A DNA stretch of 64,000 nt from Nigrospora sphaerica. Its lineage: Eukaryota; Ascomycota; Sordariomycetes; Amphisphaeriales; Apiosporaceae. Shown one piece after another: positions 22,152 to 33,960 of this stretch. The stretch covers positions 3,162,001 to 3,226,000 of the forward strand of contig JAGVVL010000022.1 in NCBI GenBank assembly GCA_018287875.1. Reading direction: 5' to 3'. The position numbers and the translations under genes were made by a program. Under the pieces are notes generated by a model. That model was not told the DNA's origin and did not search any database. It was given only the letters and a program-made list of their open reading frames with translations. How positions within the stretch are numbered: the stretch's first letter is position 1; each line of letters starts with the position of its first letter.

Positions 22152-24525
22152 ATGAAGAGCACGCCATTGATCGTTCACTGGCACGACCAGAATTCTCCCA
22201 TCTACTCGGCACACTTCGAGCCGCACGGCAAGGGGCGACTTGCAACCGCTGGCGGAGACAACAATGTGCGGGTAGGTGTCTTGCGAGCCGCCTTGCCTGG
22301 CGGACCTCACTCGCCCATGCGCCCATGCTGACGGGACCGACAGATATGGAAAGTAGACGGGGAAGGGGAAGACCGTAAAGTGGACTACCTGTCGACTTTG
22401 AGCAAACACACACAGGCCGTCAATGTCGTTCGATGGGCCCCTAAAGGTGAGTGCCACCGGCCTTGCGCCTCCAGCTCCTACATGCCGCGTACTGACAGGA
22501 GCCTCTACTTACAGGTGAAATGCTTGCCTCGGCTGGCGACGATGGGAACGTGATCCTCTGGGTGCCCTCGGATAGCCACCTCCCGGCCTTCGGCAATGAG
22601 GGCCTCGAAGACAAGGAGACTTGGAGGACCAAACATATGTGCCGTTCCTCAGGAGCCGAGATTTACGATCTCGCTTGGTCACCCGACGGCCTCTACTTCA
22701 TAATAGGGAGCATGGACAACGTGGCCCGCATCTATAATGCCGGATCCGGCTCCCTAGTACGCCAAATCGCCGAGCACAGCCATTATGTGCAGGGCGTGGC
22801 TTGGGACCCTCTGAACGAATATATTGCCACACAGTCCTCAGACCGGTCGGTTCATATATACTCGCTGAAAACCAAGGACGGATCATATACGCTCAACAGC
22901 CACGACGAAAAAACAACCAAAGTTGCCAGCCATGCCAAGATGGACCTGCCCTCCAAACGTATCATGTCCGATAGCCCCGCCCCTGCTGCTGTTCCCGAGT
23001 ATCGCCAACAGCTGGCCGTGGTTGCCGATACCCCTGGCGCCTCTATTGGCTCGCCTGTGCCCTCGGCACCCGGAACACCAACATCGGTGCCCTTGCCCAT
23101 GAACCCCCCGAGTGTCGTCAGCCACAGCAGGCGGTCTTCCTTCTCCTCGTCGCGGAGGTCGGTCTCGCCCGCGCCGTCGCTACCGCTCCCTGCCGTCATG
23201 CCGATGGAGCCGTCCCCAAAACCCAGCAGCTCGGGCATGAAGAACGCCAGCATCTACGCCAACGAGACTTTGACGTCCTTCTTCCGCCGCTTGACCTTCA
23301 CCCCCGACGGGAGCCTATTACTAACCCCGGCGGGGCAGTACCAATTACAGCATCCCGCCACCGAGGGTGCACGGTCATCCTCGACATACGAGATTATCAA
23401 CACCGTCTACCTATACACCAGAGGAGGCATCAACAAGCCTCCGATCGCCCATCTTCCGGGTCATAAAAAGCCGTCCGTGGCCGTAAGATGCTCGCCCACT
23501 CTGTACACCCTGCGCCAGGGGCAGCCTACCACCAAGCACATTACGATAGATACGTCATCGGCAGAGGAGCCCATCCCTGCCCTCCCAGAGCCTCTTTCAA
23601 AGCCCGAGCCTGCTCCCTCGGTCATGGACCCCCCTCCGCCCCCTGCGCCGACGTCGGAGGGCGAGAAATCAGTCACGCCGTCCAAGCCTCAGAATGCCGA
23701 AACGAGCGCCTCGACGCCTGGGCCCAAGCCGACGTTCGCCTTACCTTATCGCATGGTCTACGCCGTGGCTACGCAGGACGCCGTTCTCCTGTACGATACG
23801 CAACAAATGACGCCGATCTGTGTCGTCAGCAATTTGCATCTTGCAACATTTACTGATCTGGCCTGGTACGCCCACGCTTCTATTCATGACATAATGCTGG
23901 ATATGTGATGCTAATCTTGGTTAGGTCGAGTGACGGTTTGACATTGGTTATCTCTTCATCGGATGGGTACTGTTCGACCCTTTCCTTTGAGCCGGGAGAG
24001 TTGGGCAATGTGTATACGGGCGAAATACCCAAGAGCGCCAGTTTGGCGGGCGCGACATCCTCCAACCAACCCACTCCTGCTCCCACTCCCACGTCCTTTG
24101 CTCCGCCGTCCCCTTTTACCGGCCCCGCGCATCAACACAGAAACTCTGCCGGTTCGTTTGCGGCTCCCTCTCCGCCTGCCAGCGCCTCCTTCGTCAGCCT
24201 AAGGCCGTCATCGCCAGCGCGTTCAAACAGCACTTCGTCCGTTGCCACACAGGTTTCGGCGGCTGTCTTGACCAACCCGCCTCTGATAGGAGGCAGTGTG
24301 CCCGGCATCGCTGCCACAAACTCGGGCAAGGTGACGGGGGTGCCTATATCTACACCCCCCGAGACACCGCGGCCAAGCGGCAGCACCGGCGTCGGCTCGG
24401 GCGCCGTGACAGCCGGCGTCAAGCGCGACGCAAGCGAGGGAGAGAAAGACAAGGAGGAAACCTCGGGTGGCGGACCCGCAAAGAAGAGACGCATCGCCCC
24501 AACACCAGTAACGGATACGAAATAG
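22152..24525 (+). CDS. CAC2: Chromatin assembly factor 1 subunit B (p60/Cac2-like)
   Basis: Four exons (22152-22271, 22344-22446, 22515-23865, 23925-24525) in phase give 724 residues. The N-terminus MKSTPLIVHWHDQNSPIYSA and following WD40 blades are highly typical of the CAF-1 middle subunit. Examples are GDNNVRIWKVDG, NVVRWAPKGEMLASAGDD, IYDLAWSPDGLYFIIGSMD and VQGVAWDPLNEYIATQSSDR. Later blades include FFRRLTFTPDGSLLLTPAGQ and FTDLAWSSDGLTLVISSSDG; the second is created by the last splice. Between blades and at the C-terminus are long Ser/Pro-rich, probably disordered inserts, and a basic PAKKRR signal suggests nuclear import. CAF-1 deposits H3-H4 onto newly replicated DNA together with PCNA. 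The family assignment is strong; the symbol follows yeast usage. Confidence 0.93.
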
Positions 24526-25868
24526 CGCTGTTACGACATGGGTAGCTTTTTTTCGAAAGATTGCTTGATGGGAGAGAATTATCTGAACGTCAAAAAGTTG
24601 AAACGACTAGCATAAGCCCTGAAAAGACGAGAGCCACGGAATTCTGAACCGGAGATGTCGGCGAATCGAGGGCAAGAACATGGTACCGGCGTTAAGGGTG
24701 CAACAAAGCCACGACTTTCCAGACATGGCCTCAATGTAATGGTGGGCCACGGTGTCACAGGCGTTGCTGTAGGAAGCAAGTGTTTTTTTACCAAGTCAGC
24801 TTAATGAGCAGAGTTGCAAGTACTCGGGGCTACCGCCATAGAAGAGGCTTCAGGGTTTCCATCAGTTGCCTCTCTTGTTTGGGAATTCCATAGGCAAACT
24901 TCCCAGCCGCTTGTCGGATGCTGATCGCTTCCCACTTTCTATTCCATATCTCAAGACCGGAGTAGTATTCGCAAACAAGCTCTATGTTTGCTAGCCCAAG
25001 TCAGTCAAATGTGCCGCGCACGTGTTGCACTTCACCCAGTGTAGTTATGAGTCAGCTGTGTGCATTGCAGTCTATGGAAAGACACGAGGCGCGACCCTTG
25101 TCCCCTCTGCCACAGGAGCGGGTTGCTATAACCAAACACAGGCACTGGTCCGCGTCTCTGCAGCATCTCTCATGCACAATCCCGTCCTCCTGAACCCCCC
25201 CCCCTCATCCATTCCTTTTCCCTTGCCACAATCGCCGAGTCCTAGACAAACTGGTTTCGCACGTCGAAAGGGGCGGGGGGCGGGGCCTGTTGTAACCGGC
25301 GCTACGGTCAGTGTAGTCTTTGCAGTGGTGGAGGTCGGTACTGCCAGAGCCGGGCGCAATAAAAATTCGAAGGAACAATGAAGAGAAACAAGAAGAGAAT
25401 GGGTGGCTCGGGGGTGGATGAGTTCTTGAGAAGGTGCCACCTCGACGGATGGAGAAAGCCACTTTGCCTTAGGTGTCGCAGCATATGCAAAGGAACTGTC
25501 CTCTGCCGAACGGCACACAGCTGTAATTTCAAATCGTGTTACCATCCAATCCGGTGCAGCCGCTTGAGCCAAAAGTCCGGAGTATTTCCAACGCAATCAA
25601 GTCAGAAAACCAATGCGGCGAACAAAGAGGACGATGGAGCTGACTGCTGGGCCATGAACAAGTAAACCGAATGCGAAAGTCAAAAACAAAGCCAGGAGAA
25701 CTTCGCATGAGCAAGAGATCAAAGAGAACTCTACAATGTGTCTGAAGAAGCTGGTCTTCTTAGATGGGCGTGGCTCCAAACATGGTTCCCAATCACCGAG
25801 AAGGCCGCCATGGGCCCATCTCTACCACGAGCCGGCTGGCGGTGGCTCCAGTATATCCCCGAAGCTCA
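24526..25868. other. Intergenic between convergent genes
   Basis: About 1.34 kb between two converging 3' ends. Short frames on both strands show no motifs. Nothing recognisable beyond probable 3' UTR and terminator sequence. Confidence 0.55.
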
Positions 25869-28800
25869 TTAGTGAGGATAGGCCCTCGTGAGAAAGTAGG
25901 TGACGGTGCCTACCACAAGCGAGATGGTGATAATGCAGCTGATTCGACACTCCCAGATCAATACTTGCTGCTGCGTGGGGCTGAAGCTTGCGACCTCCCC
26001 GTTGGTGAGAGAAGGTAAGAAGGCATCCAGAGCTCCTCTGGATGCTGGCCACGCAATGAAGGGGAACACCGAAAGAAGTGCGACCACATAGAAGCAGTAG
26101 ACCTGTCGCTTCCGGGCATCCTCAGATAACTGTGGACGGCGACGGAAGACATAGCGTCTAGCTTCCAGATCGATTGCATTTTCTTGTGCGGCATCTCGAT
26201 GGAAGGGGACTCTGCTGTTGCCAAATCGTCGATCCAATGGAAGGAGACGAGTCTGAAGCCGCTCACCGCTGAATTGGAACCATTGGGTATCGCGCTTGTT
26301 AGATTCCGGAGTGGTGGCATCGACGGTTTGGGTCGTCCCCAAAGTCTGTCGGCGCGTGTTCCCGGGTTTTTGGGTGCCGAGATCGATACTTTGCATAGCC
26401 AAGTCCTGGAGTTCAATCCACTGAGGAGGATTATAAGCCGTTGGCGCCGTAGAGGCGCGATGAGTTTGGCACGGGGTGTAGGTCCTTGAAGGCATAGTCG
26501 TCACTGCACTGGTTAGACCACCAGAGGACGGGCCAGTACTGTATGTAACAGCCGTGGCTTTTGTTTCAACCGTGTTGCCCCGTTCACGCCGGCTCTTATC
26601 CAAAGCCTGGGCTTCTGAGAGGTCCATCAAAGAAAATTTGAACTTGGTGCCAATGGGCGTGGGAAGTTCTGAGGAAGGGCTTGACATAAGAGTCATCCGC
26701 TGTTGCTCGTGGGGCTCAAAATAGGCAAGGCCCGGGAAACGTTGCTGGAGAGGGGAAGAGGACACCAGTCCCGCCTCTTTTACCAGACGCTCTTGTCTGG
26801 CGTTGGCTTCAACCAGGCTTGCCGGTCCTTCCCGAGGACCATAAGGATTGGAGTAACCAGGTGCTAATCCGAGAACCCTGCATGAATCGTTGGAGCTTCT
26901 TGTTGCCTCCGGATGGGCTGTGATACCACTTCCTCCAGTAGCCATAGTGCTTGGGATTGGCTTACCGTAACTGGAGCCCGAGTCTCTGAAGTCGTATTTA
27001 TGTGGCACTGTGCGGTCTCTAGGGGAAAAGCGACCGCCTTCCTTTGCGTTTCTGGAAGCATTGTGTTGGCGTTTAGCGAAAGGATTGGTGATCTTATGGC
27101 GCAGTGGCTGATCAAGCTGTTGGGCATTAGACCGCATAGAAACACCGGCTCTGGTTCGGATAGAATCGCGTGCACGCCCACCCGCAGCCCTGACGCCATT
27201 CATGAGGAATGAGTATTGCTGGGAGGGCTTCGTGGCCTGTTCAGCCCTACTGTCGGCGCAGAGGGCCTCGGACGAAGGCTTTTGAAGAATATGATCTCTG
27301 GGCTCTGAGTGCTCCGCAATTGCACCGTAGTCGGACAGATCCGCAATGCTACTTCCTGCTGCCTTGAACGCGTTGCTGAGGGCTCCATCAAGGGTTTCGT
27401 GACTGGCTCCGTAGGCAACTTCACTGGTGGTTTCGGTCTGCCAATCCTCCATGTTCGTGGCATCCTTCGGCAGCTGGGTAGCGGTCTTCTCGCCTCTTTC
27501 CACCGTCAAGCCGAACACGGGGGTTTCAGCATTAGGTACCTCTCGGGGAACATGGGGGGTTGAGGGGGCTTGCGAGGCCTCGACAACTGGTAGAACCCCA
27601 TTTTGTTGCGCATACGCATTGATCAAGATCCTTAATCCAGCCGCATCAAAACCATCGGGGGATTGGCTGACCACCTCTCCGTTGAGGAGCCGCAGAGTGT
27701 TGGGGTCAAAGAAGCTTCCTTCCGATTTGTCCATCAAGCTCCGGGGAGAAGAGTTAGTGTTGGTATGATGATTGGACTCGCCGACATAGGTCTGATCGCC
27801 AATGTGGATGACGCTATTCAGGACTTCGCTCACTTCACGCTCCCTTCCAGGATCCATAGTGTCATAGAAATCCTTTGAACCATACTTGAAAAGGGACGAA
27901 TGTGTGGAGGCCTCAGCTTCAAGAGACGAATTCAGGCTCTCCGAGTCGGCACTGTTTGTATGCGATGGGACACACAACGGCTGAGGAATCAGTTTGCGGC
28001 CGGAGCGGTCGTAGGTCTCAGATCTGACAGCTCGTATGCGGCACAATGGAGATGCTTTTGGCACATCTGTGGTCTTGGGCACATCACTCCCTCCAACGAT
28101 CAAGGCTCGGGGGTCCTTGGTAGACGGAGTATCATGGCAAGTTTGTGCATCGATTGGTACCGTCTTAGTAGTAGAGCAGAAGGGCTAATAGCATGTTAGT
28201 ATTGTTCCCAAGAAACCAGCTACAGGAGTGGAGACAGATAATTGGGACGGACTCACTTCAGTGTCAACTGTGTCAGAGCCGCACTCCGTTGCGGTAACTT
28301 GATGCTCATTGTGCTGACGGCCGTCGGGACCACCGTCTTTGTCTTTGGCCTTCCTGGTCTTGGGTAGTTGTAAGACAGAGCACTGAGCTGAGTGGTCCTG
28401 CCCGGCAGGTCTATTTTCAGTCTTCTTGGTAGCGTATTGCCTCACAATCCGGCCGACGGTGCCATCGGAGGCATGGATGGCTGGTGGAATGTCTTGCTTT
28501 GTGGGTTCGAGGTCACAGGTGGTGCCCAGCTCGACGGAACGGTCATTCGGAGGGGATATATCGGCAATTGTCTTGACCGGTGTAATTTTCTGGCCCGTAA
28601 GACAACGACCACGTTCCTGCGCTTTCGTACAGATCTGTGAGAATCCAGAAGCTGCATTCTGTTGCAAGCTAGCAGGAAATTCTTCACTGTCGTGCGAGCC
28701 AAAGGGGGGGCTATGACAACGCATGCTTGGGGAAGAAACATTTTCACAGGATTGATTGCCCTCAAAGGGTGAGTGAAAAGGGTCGGCAGTGGCGCTTTTG

Positions 28801-28973
28801 GTAATCTTGCGATGCGCCTCACCAAAGTCCCTGAAGATATGTCTATGGGGGGTGACACTGCGCTTAGGGACCTCTTTGGTCCATCTTTCCGGGGAAGGCG
28901 CACGTGTCCCGCTGGAGGGCAGGGGAGAGGAGTGGTCCTGGTCGCTTTCCGCACGAAGCGGCGTGTCTGCCAT
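25869..28973 (-). CDS. Orphan 1010-residue protein with C-terminal membrane hairpin
   Basis: Two exons, 28973-28257 and 28184-25869, joined in phase (DTE|PFCSTTK). Starts MADTPLRAESDQDHSS. The first about 900 residues are polar, low in hydrophobics and rich in Ser, Thr, Pro and charged residues, so probably disordered; no domain was recognised. The C-terminal 80 residues hold two hydrophobic segments: VYCFYVVALLSVFPFIAW and, after a loop, ISCIITISLVVGTVTYFLT. A basic stretch (RRYVFRRRPQ) lies before the first. The topology suggests a tail-anchored-like hairpin with a long cytosolic or nuclear-facing arm. Similar tails occur in uncharacterised ascomycete proteins, to my recollection, but no function is assigned. 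Coding status rests on the long uninterrupted frame and clean intron. Confidence 0.8.
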
Positions 28974-31954
28974 ATTGACCGTCGGAGTCGTGCACAGCCT
29001 GTAGAGCCGGTTAGGGAGTGTAACTCGGGCAATACGCAAGGGCCATGGTAGGTAAAGCACATACCTGTGGAATCATGCACAGCAGCCGAGTGTAGATGGC
29101 GGGTTACGCGTCCCGAGTGGGAAGCCGGGGGCGGGAGATAATCTTTGTCTGAAGCAGTCGGGACGGGAGGCTGCGGGGACAGGCAATGCGGATTTGGAGT
29201 GGAATGAGCGTGTGGGAGATGGGCGCAAAGAACGTTGCAGTTGTCAGTTCGCTTCCCAGCCCGACAACGAAGGAGTCGAAAGCAGCTGTGAGGATTTCTC
29301 GTCGAACAGCGAGAAGGGGTGGAAATGGGCAGTGGATGACGCGCAGGGTGGGAAAGGAAGGCGCGAGCTGCAGTGGTTGTGGCAGAGGGAGGACAGGACG
29401 TCGCGGCTCCGTTCGGACAGGGAGCTCGAGATGCATGGAGTGCTTGAGCTTCATGACACGACTGGCACACAATAAAACAACACCTTCAAAGCGATGGCAG
29501 GTCGATACCGCCGGGGCTGGGGCTTAAAGCTGGCCGAGGGGGGTGAGTGTAAATGTTGGGTGGGGTGAAGTGGGATGCCACGGTAATCAAACCAGCTGAT
29601 AACTTGACAGCTGGATACAGTTATCGGGTGAATTTTTATTTTATTCTTTACAAACAGGCAGAGAGCGTGGTGCCAGTCGAGAACTGCCATATAAAGAAAG
29701 TAGTTCACACTACGCGTACGCGTTGTTGACCTGTGTTATGCAGGCAACAATCAAGCAACTCTTGCTAACCCCGCCACTGTTGCCACTGGACATCAGAGAA
29801 TGTGCTACACGGACGGGTTTCTACGATTTCTCATTCATAATATTAAGATAACAGGGAGCTGATGGCCCTCTGCGGCGACATCGGTTCATGGCCCTGTTCA
29901 TGTATCAGCATTTCTTGCCTGCGCTTTACTGGTGTTAGAAAATAAAAGCTTTAGGTCTCAGGCAGGGTTAGGTACCACAACCTATTTCCCTCACCTTATA
30001 CATTGCGATAGTGATATCAGTCACACAATGAGAGTGCTTCTTTCGTAATTTAGCTTTCTTTGAATTTTATTTGTGCCCCTTGGTCTTCGAATCCCTCGCT
30101 GCTTGGTTTGCACACCTGGCCTGCACCAAGCCAGCAATTTATCTTCTTCAGCCCATTCACGTTTATATGGATATTGCCTATTTACTTTAGTAGGCGCTTA
30201 ATATACGAGACTCCTTGTGGACCAAGCGGTTTTTCAGTGAGGGGGTCGTTCTAGGAAGGGTGACAAATGTAGAGAAGTATCCGTGTCTTCATGGTATGGA
30301 ATAATGGCAATACAATGACACCTGGCGACTTTACAGAAAGACCTGGCTGATGTGGAGGCAAGGAAAGAACGATGATTAATGATCTGTTATTTTTCTTTAG
30401 AGTGATAATGTTGATTTTAGTCCTCTTCACTTTGTGTCCTTGTTATCCTCGTCATATCGGATACTTTATTTCACTCCACCTGCTTTCTGCCGTACGTCAT
30501 TGTAGTACACGGTACTTTAATTGCATCTGGAATAAGAACTATAGGTTCCATACGTGCTACTGCGTGATGTTCTCTCCAGGAAGATGAATGTATATCGAAG
30601 GAGTGGTAGCATTGAATAGTATACGGCAGTGCAAAACGGAAAAGTGCAGGTTTGAAGGACCATGATTGTCCTTCTGACTACGTGATTTGAATGTGGATAT
30701 GTTATTATGAGTACGTGAAGACTAGCCCGGCTTCCCAACCCAGCGGCTCAAAATCCATCGTCAAAATCCGCCGCCGCCGGCGGCCTTGGTGTAGACACCC
30801 TTCAAATACGGCGAGAGGAAGACAGGCACCGGGAGTGGACGGAAACTGCCTGCCGTAGGCCAGCAGTTAGTCGTAGTGACGTGTCCGCTGGCGGCGGCGG
30901 CGAGCTGTTTTGGATCAGGGACAAGCGGCAACTAATTGGCCATCTCGCTTCCAAGCAAAAGTACTAATAGGGGATGTCGACACTACGAAATACCCAGCGC
31001 CCTGGGGGCGGCTAGTTCCTTTTTTGACGTCGATTAAGAGATCACGTGCCAACCCGTCGGTCCCGCTAGGCGTAAGACCGCCCCGGCCGGTCCCTGTACT
31101 CCGTACAGGCGGGGGCTTTCTTGGTGCACAGTAGCATCCAGCCGAGCCATCCCAATCCATATGGACGGCGCTGCAGGAGCGGAAAGGAGACAAAACTAGC
31201 CCAGAGGGGCAAGAAGGGTTCTCGGGGCCCGGTCATGAGGCACACGTGCTGGGATAACCAGATGACCAGATGCAGACGGCTGCGTCAAAGAGGGCGGACC
31301 AGCTCGAGAGTGCGCCATGATTCGTATGGCGTAAATGGTGACGATCCCCCTTTTGGGGGGGGGGGGGCTTTGCTCGTCACGACACTTGCCATCACCATCC
31401 ACTATGGCTCGCCATGGGCGTCGCGTGCCAGTTTCCATGCCAATCTGCCCGCCGTGCCGTCCATTGGAGAAGTGTTTCTCTCGGCTTCTCGTCCCACTGA
31501 TATTGATTGCCGCCCACTTACCCACTGTGGGTTTGGCGTGGGGGGCCCGGGAGGGCAGGGGGTCCAAGCCGAGTGCGGCGGTGCGGGGTGGTGCTCTTTC
31601 TCGTCCTTTCCCACCATCCGCATCTCTTCCCTTTCACTCCCCCCGTTCCTGGGCGTCCTCTCCGGCCGTAAGAACACGAACCAAGCCGAATAGAGCCCAA
31701 CAACCCCCCTTCCCCAAACCGCCCGTTCCGGCACCTCACCAAGAGCATCTATCATCCCCGTCGGCTGAGGCTCCATTCCCTATACCACTACCCCGGCCCC
31801 GCCGCCTTGGGCATTCCCTGGGTTGTCCGACGCTGGAACTGGTTGGTCGGCTTTCATCGTTTCGTCCAGCACCACCCGCTCCTCTTACTTGCCCTCTAAT
31901 GCCACCCGTGCCACTACTTGTCCCGTGCCGGCCATCCTGCCGCCGATCCTCAAA
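28974..31954. other. Intergenic with AT-rich island
   Basis: Nearly 3 kb between two divergently oriented genes. The middle part (about 29620-30740) is clearly more AT-rich than anything else in the window and has no long frame. The right part holds a G13 run (31355-31367) and a C/T-rich leader before the F-box gene. No gene is supported. Confidence 0.6.
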
Positions 31955-33960
31955 ATGGCCTGGTCTGCGCACTCGCGTCTAGAGTCGCTCCCTAACGAGA
32001 TACTTCTTGAGATACTCTCTTGTAAGTGGCCACGCTTTCGCTCGCCCGGTATAACCCTGCTCCCTTGACTAACACGGCGACTCGCATCAGATCTGGAGCC
32101 GAGGCACATAATCCTCCTCCAGCTGACCTCTAAACGCCTCCTCAAGTTGTGCCGCGATAATACCTTCTGGCGCTCCCGGTGCCACCAGGAGTCTACCTTT
32201 TTGGAGGGCATCAAGCTGCGCCGTGGCCCCCGCTTCCCTGACGGAATCGACGAGCTCCTGGCGACGACTGCCGTCAACGGCCAGGGCGGCGTGGATCCCG
32301 TTCCAACAGCGCCGCTAGACATCCCGCGGGCCCCGCCCAAGACTAAAGAACAGGAGCGCATTCGCATCGCCGCCAACTGGGACCCAACTTTTCCCGGGGA
32401 GAGGCCCAACTGGTATGATGAATACATTCACAGGAACGCCCCCATTGCGGTGTCGTGGTTTGAGCTGCCACGGGCCAAGGAGGGGGACGTGTCAACCGCG
32501 ATCGAGGTGGCCGGTGTGGCTATTTATCAGCACGGTGACGACGAGGTATTCGCCGTATCGCCGCTAGAGGACGGTTCGGTCTGTCTGTGGGACGTGAAAG
32601 GCACCCGCCGCAAGAAGGGTGCGATTCTTGCCAAAAGCAAGAGTGAGCTCCTGCGTCTGCATGCCACGGATCCCTCCAGGCGGTCCCAAAGGCCGAGTAA
32701 CGACGTCACAGAATGCATCAGTGTTGATAGCCAGAGGAATAGGGCCTTCTTTGCTGTCCAGGGCCGTACGTCCCGTGCCTCATACCCCATGCATGTCCCC
32801 CTCACCCCATGTGCCCCATGGCTAACGAATAAGCAGATCTTCTGGAGATCGACTTGCAAACTTTGCAGGTGGTGGACAACCAGCCGTTTGAGTGGACAAT
32901 CACGGCGCTGTCAAGCGCACAGCCCGCCGTGCCACTGACCGTTGGCACATTTCACGGCATTCACCTCTTTGACTATCGGACGTCGAAGTCGGGGATTTCG
33001 CGGGATCGCCGGGAGAGAATAGACGGCTTCGACCGGGATGCGTCGCGGGATTTTGCGAGCATCTTGTCCCCGGAGCCCCTCCCGGCCTATGCGCCCCTGG
33101 CCCAATCGGGCCCTCACAGCATCTTGCATCTCGAATGCCCGGGGTCCGAGGAGCTGTCCGACGACATCTTTGTCGCCGGACGCTTTGCTAGTATCTTGAA
33201 CTACGATCGGCGCATGTTTCCCACCATCAAAGGATCAATCCACTCGGGGGCGAAGCTCTGCGGACTCGCGTCACTACCGTATCCGTTTTCATCGGTCGAC
33301 AGCGATCTACGCCGGCGCGGAGAGCTCTCGGTGGAGCAGGTTAAAAAAGCCAAGAGCATACCAGGGGGAAGGACCCTGATAGCCTGTGGAGAGTACAACA
33401 CCAAGGGATCACTCGAATTGTACGGCCTGGGCCCTCCGGACGAGGCGGTGCCGGGGGTTAAGCAAAACTCCATCATGAAGAACCGGCAGACGGCTTCAAG
33501 CTCGAAGCTGTTGTCAGTCATCAACCACGGGACGCGCTTCGTGTTCTCGGACGGGCAGGGCTGTCTGAAGTGGGTGGAGCGCGACGGCTTCACCGAAGTA
33601 CGGCGGCACCAGATTGGCCACGCGGAGAAAATGGTGCAACGATCACTGTTCGCGTCCATGCCAGGATCGGAGGAGATCGCCCGCAAGCTGGTGTCGACGC
33701 GCCCGCGCAGAGCGGACGAGTCCAGAGCCAACCGGGATGACATACTCTTCTGGACGGGCGAGAAATTGGGAATGGCCGGCTTCTCGTCGAAGCCGGGGTT
33801 CACGGCCGACGCCTTTGAGGAGGCGGCCGACGTGTCGACAGAGGACTTGGAGGAAGAGCGGCAGGCCGAGCTGCATAGGGAGAAGATGAGGCAGGCGCTG
33901 GAGCGGCAGGCTAACGATGTGCGCTTCGTGCAACATCTCGGCGGGATTGGCATCCATTAA
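31955..33960 (+). CDS. F-box protein with beta-propeller-like C-terminal region
   Basis: Three exons (31955-32021, 32091-32765, 32837-33960) give 621 residues. After the first splice the N-terminus reads RLESLPNEILLEILSYLEPR, then LLQLTSKRLLKLCRDNTFWR: a textbook F-box (about residues 8-50), which would dock to Skp1 in an SCF ubiquitin ligase. The rest contains WD-like strands such as VFAVSPLEDGSVCLWDVKG, VPLTVGTFHGIHLFDYRTS and LIACGEYNTKGSLELYG, consistent with a degenerate propeller acting as substrate receptor. The tail (about 560-610) is acidic, Glu-rich and probably helical. The substrate is unknown. Confidence 0.88.

Noticed and set aside
28442..29470. 342-residue minus-strand frame overlapping the 5' part of the orphan gene
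   Set aside because: It is a different frame over the same exon; the MADTPL frame joins in phase through a good intron to the long second exon, this one does not.
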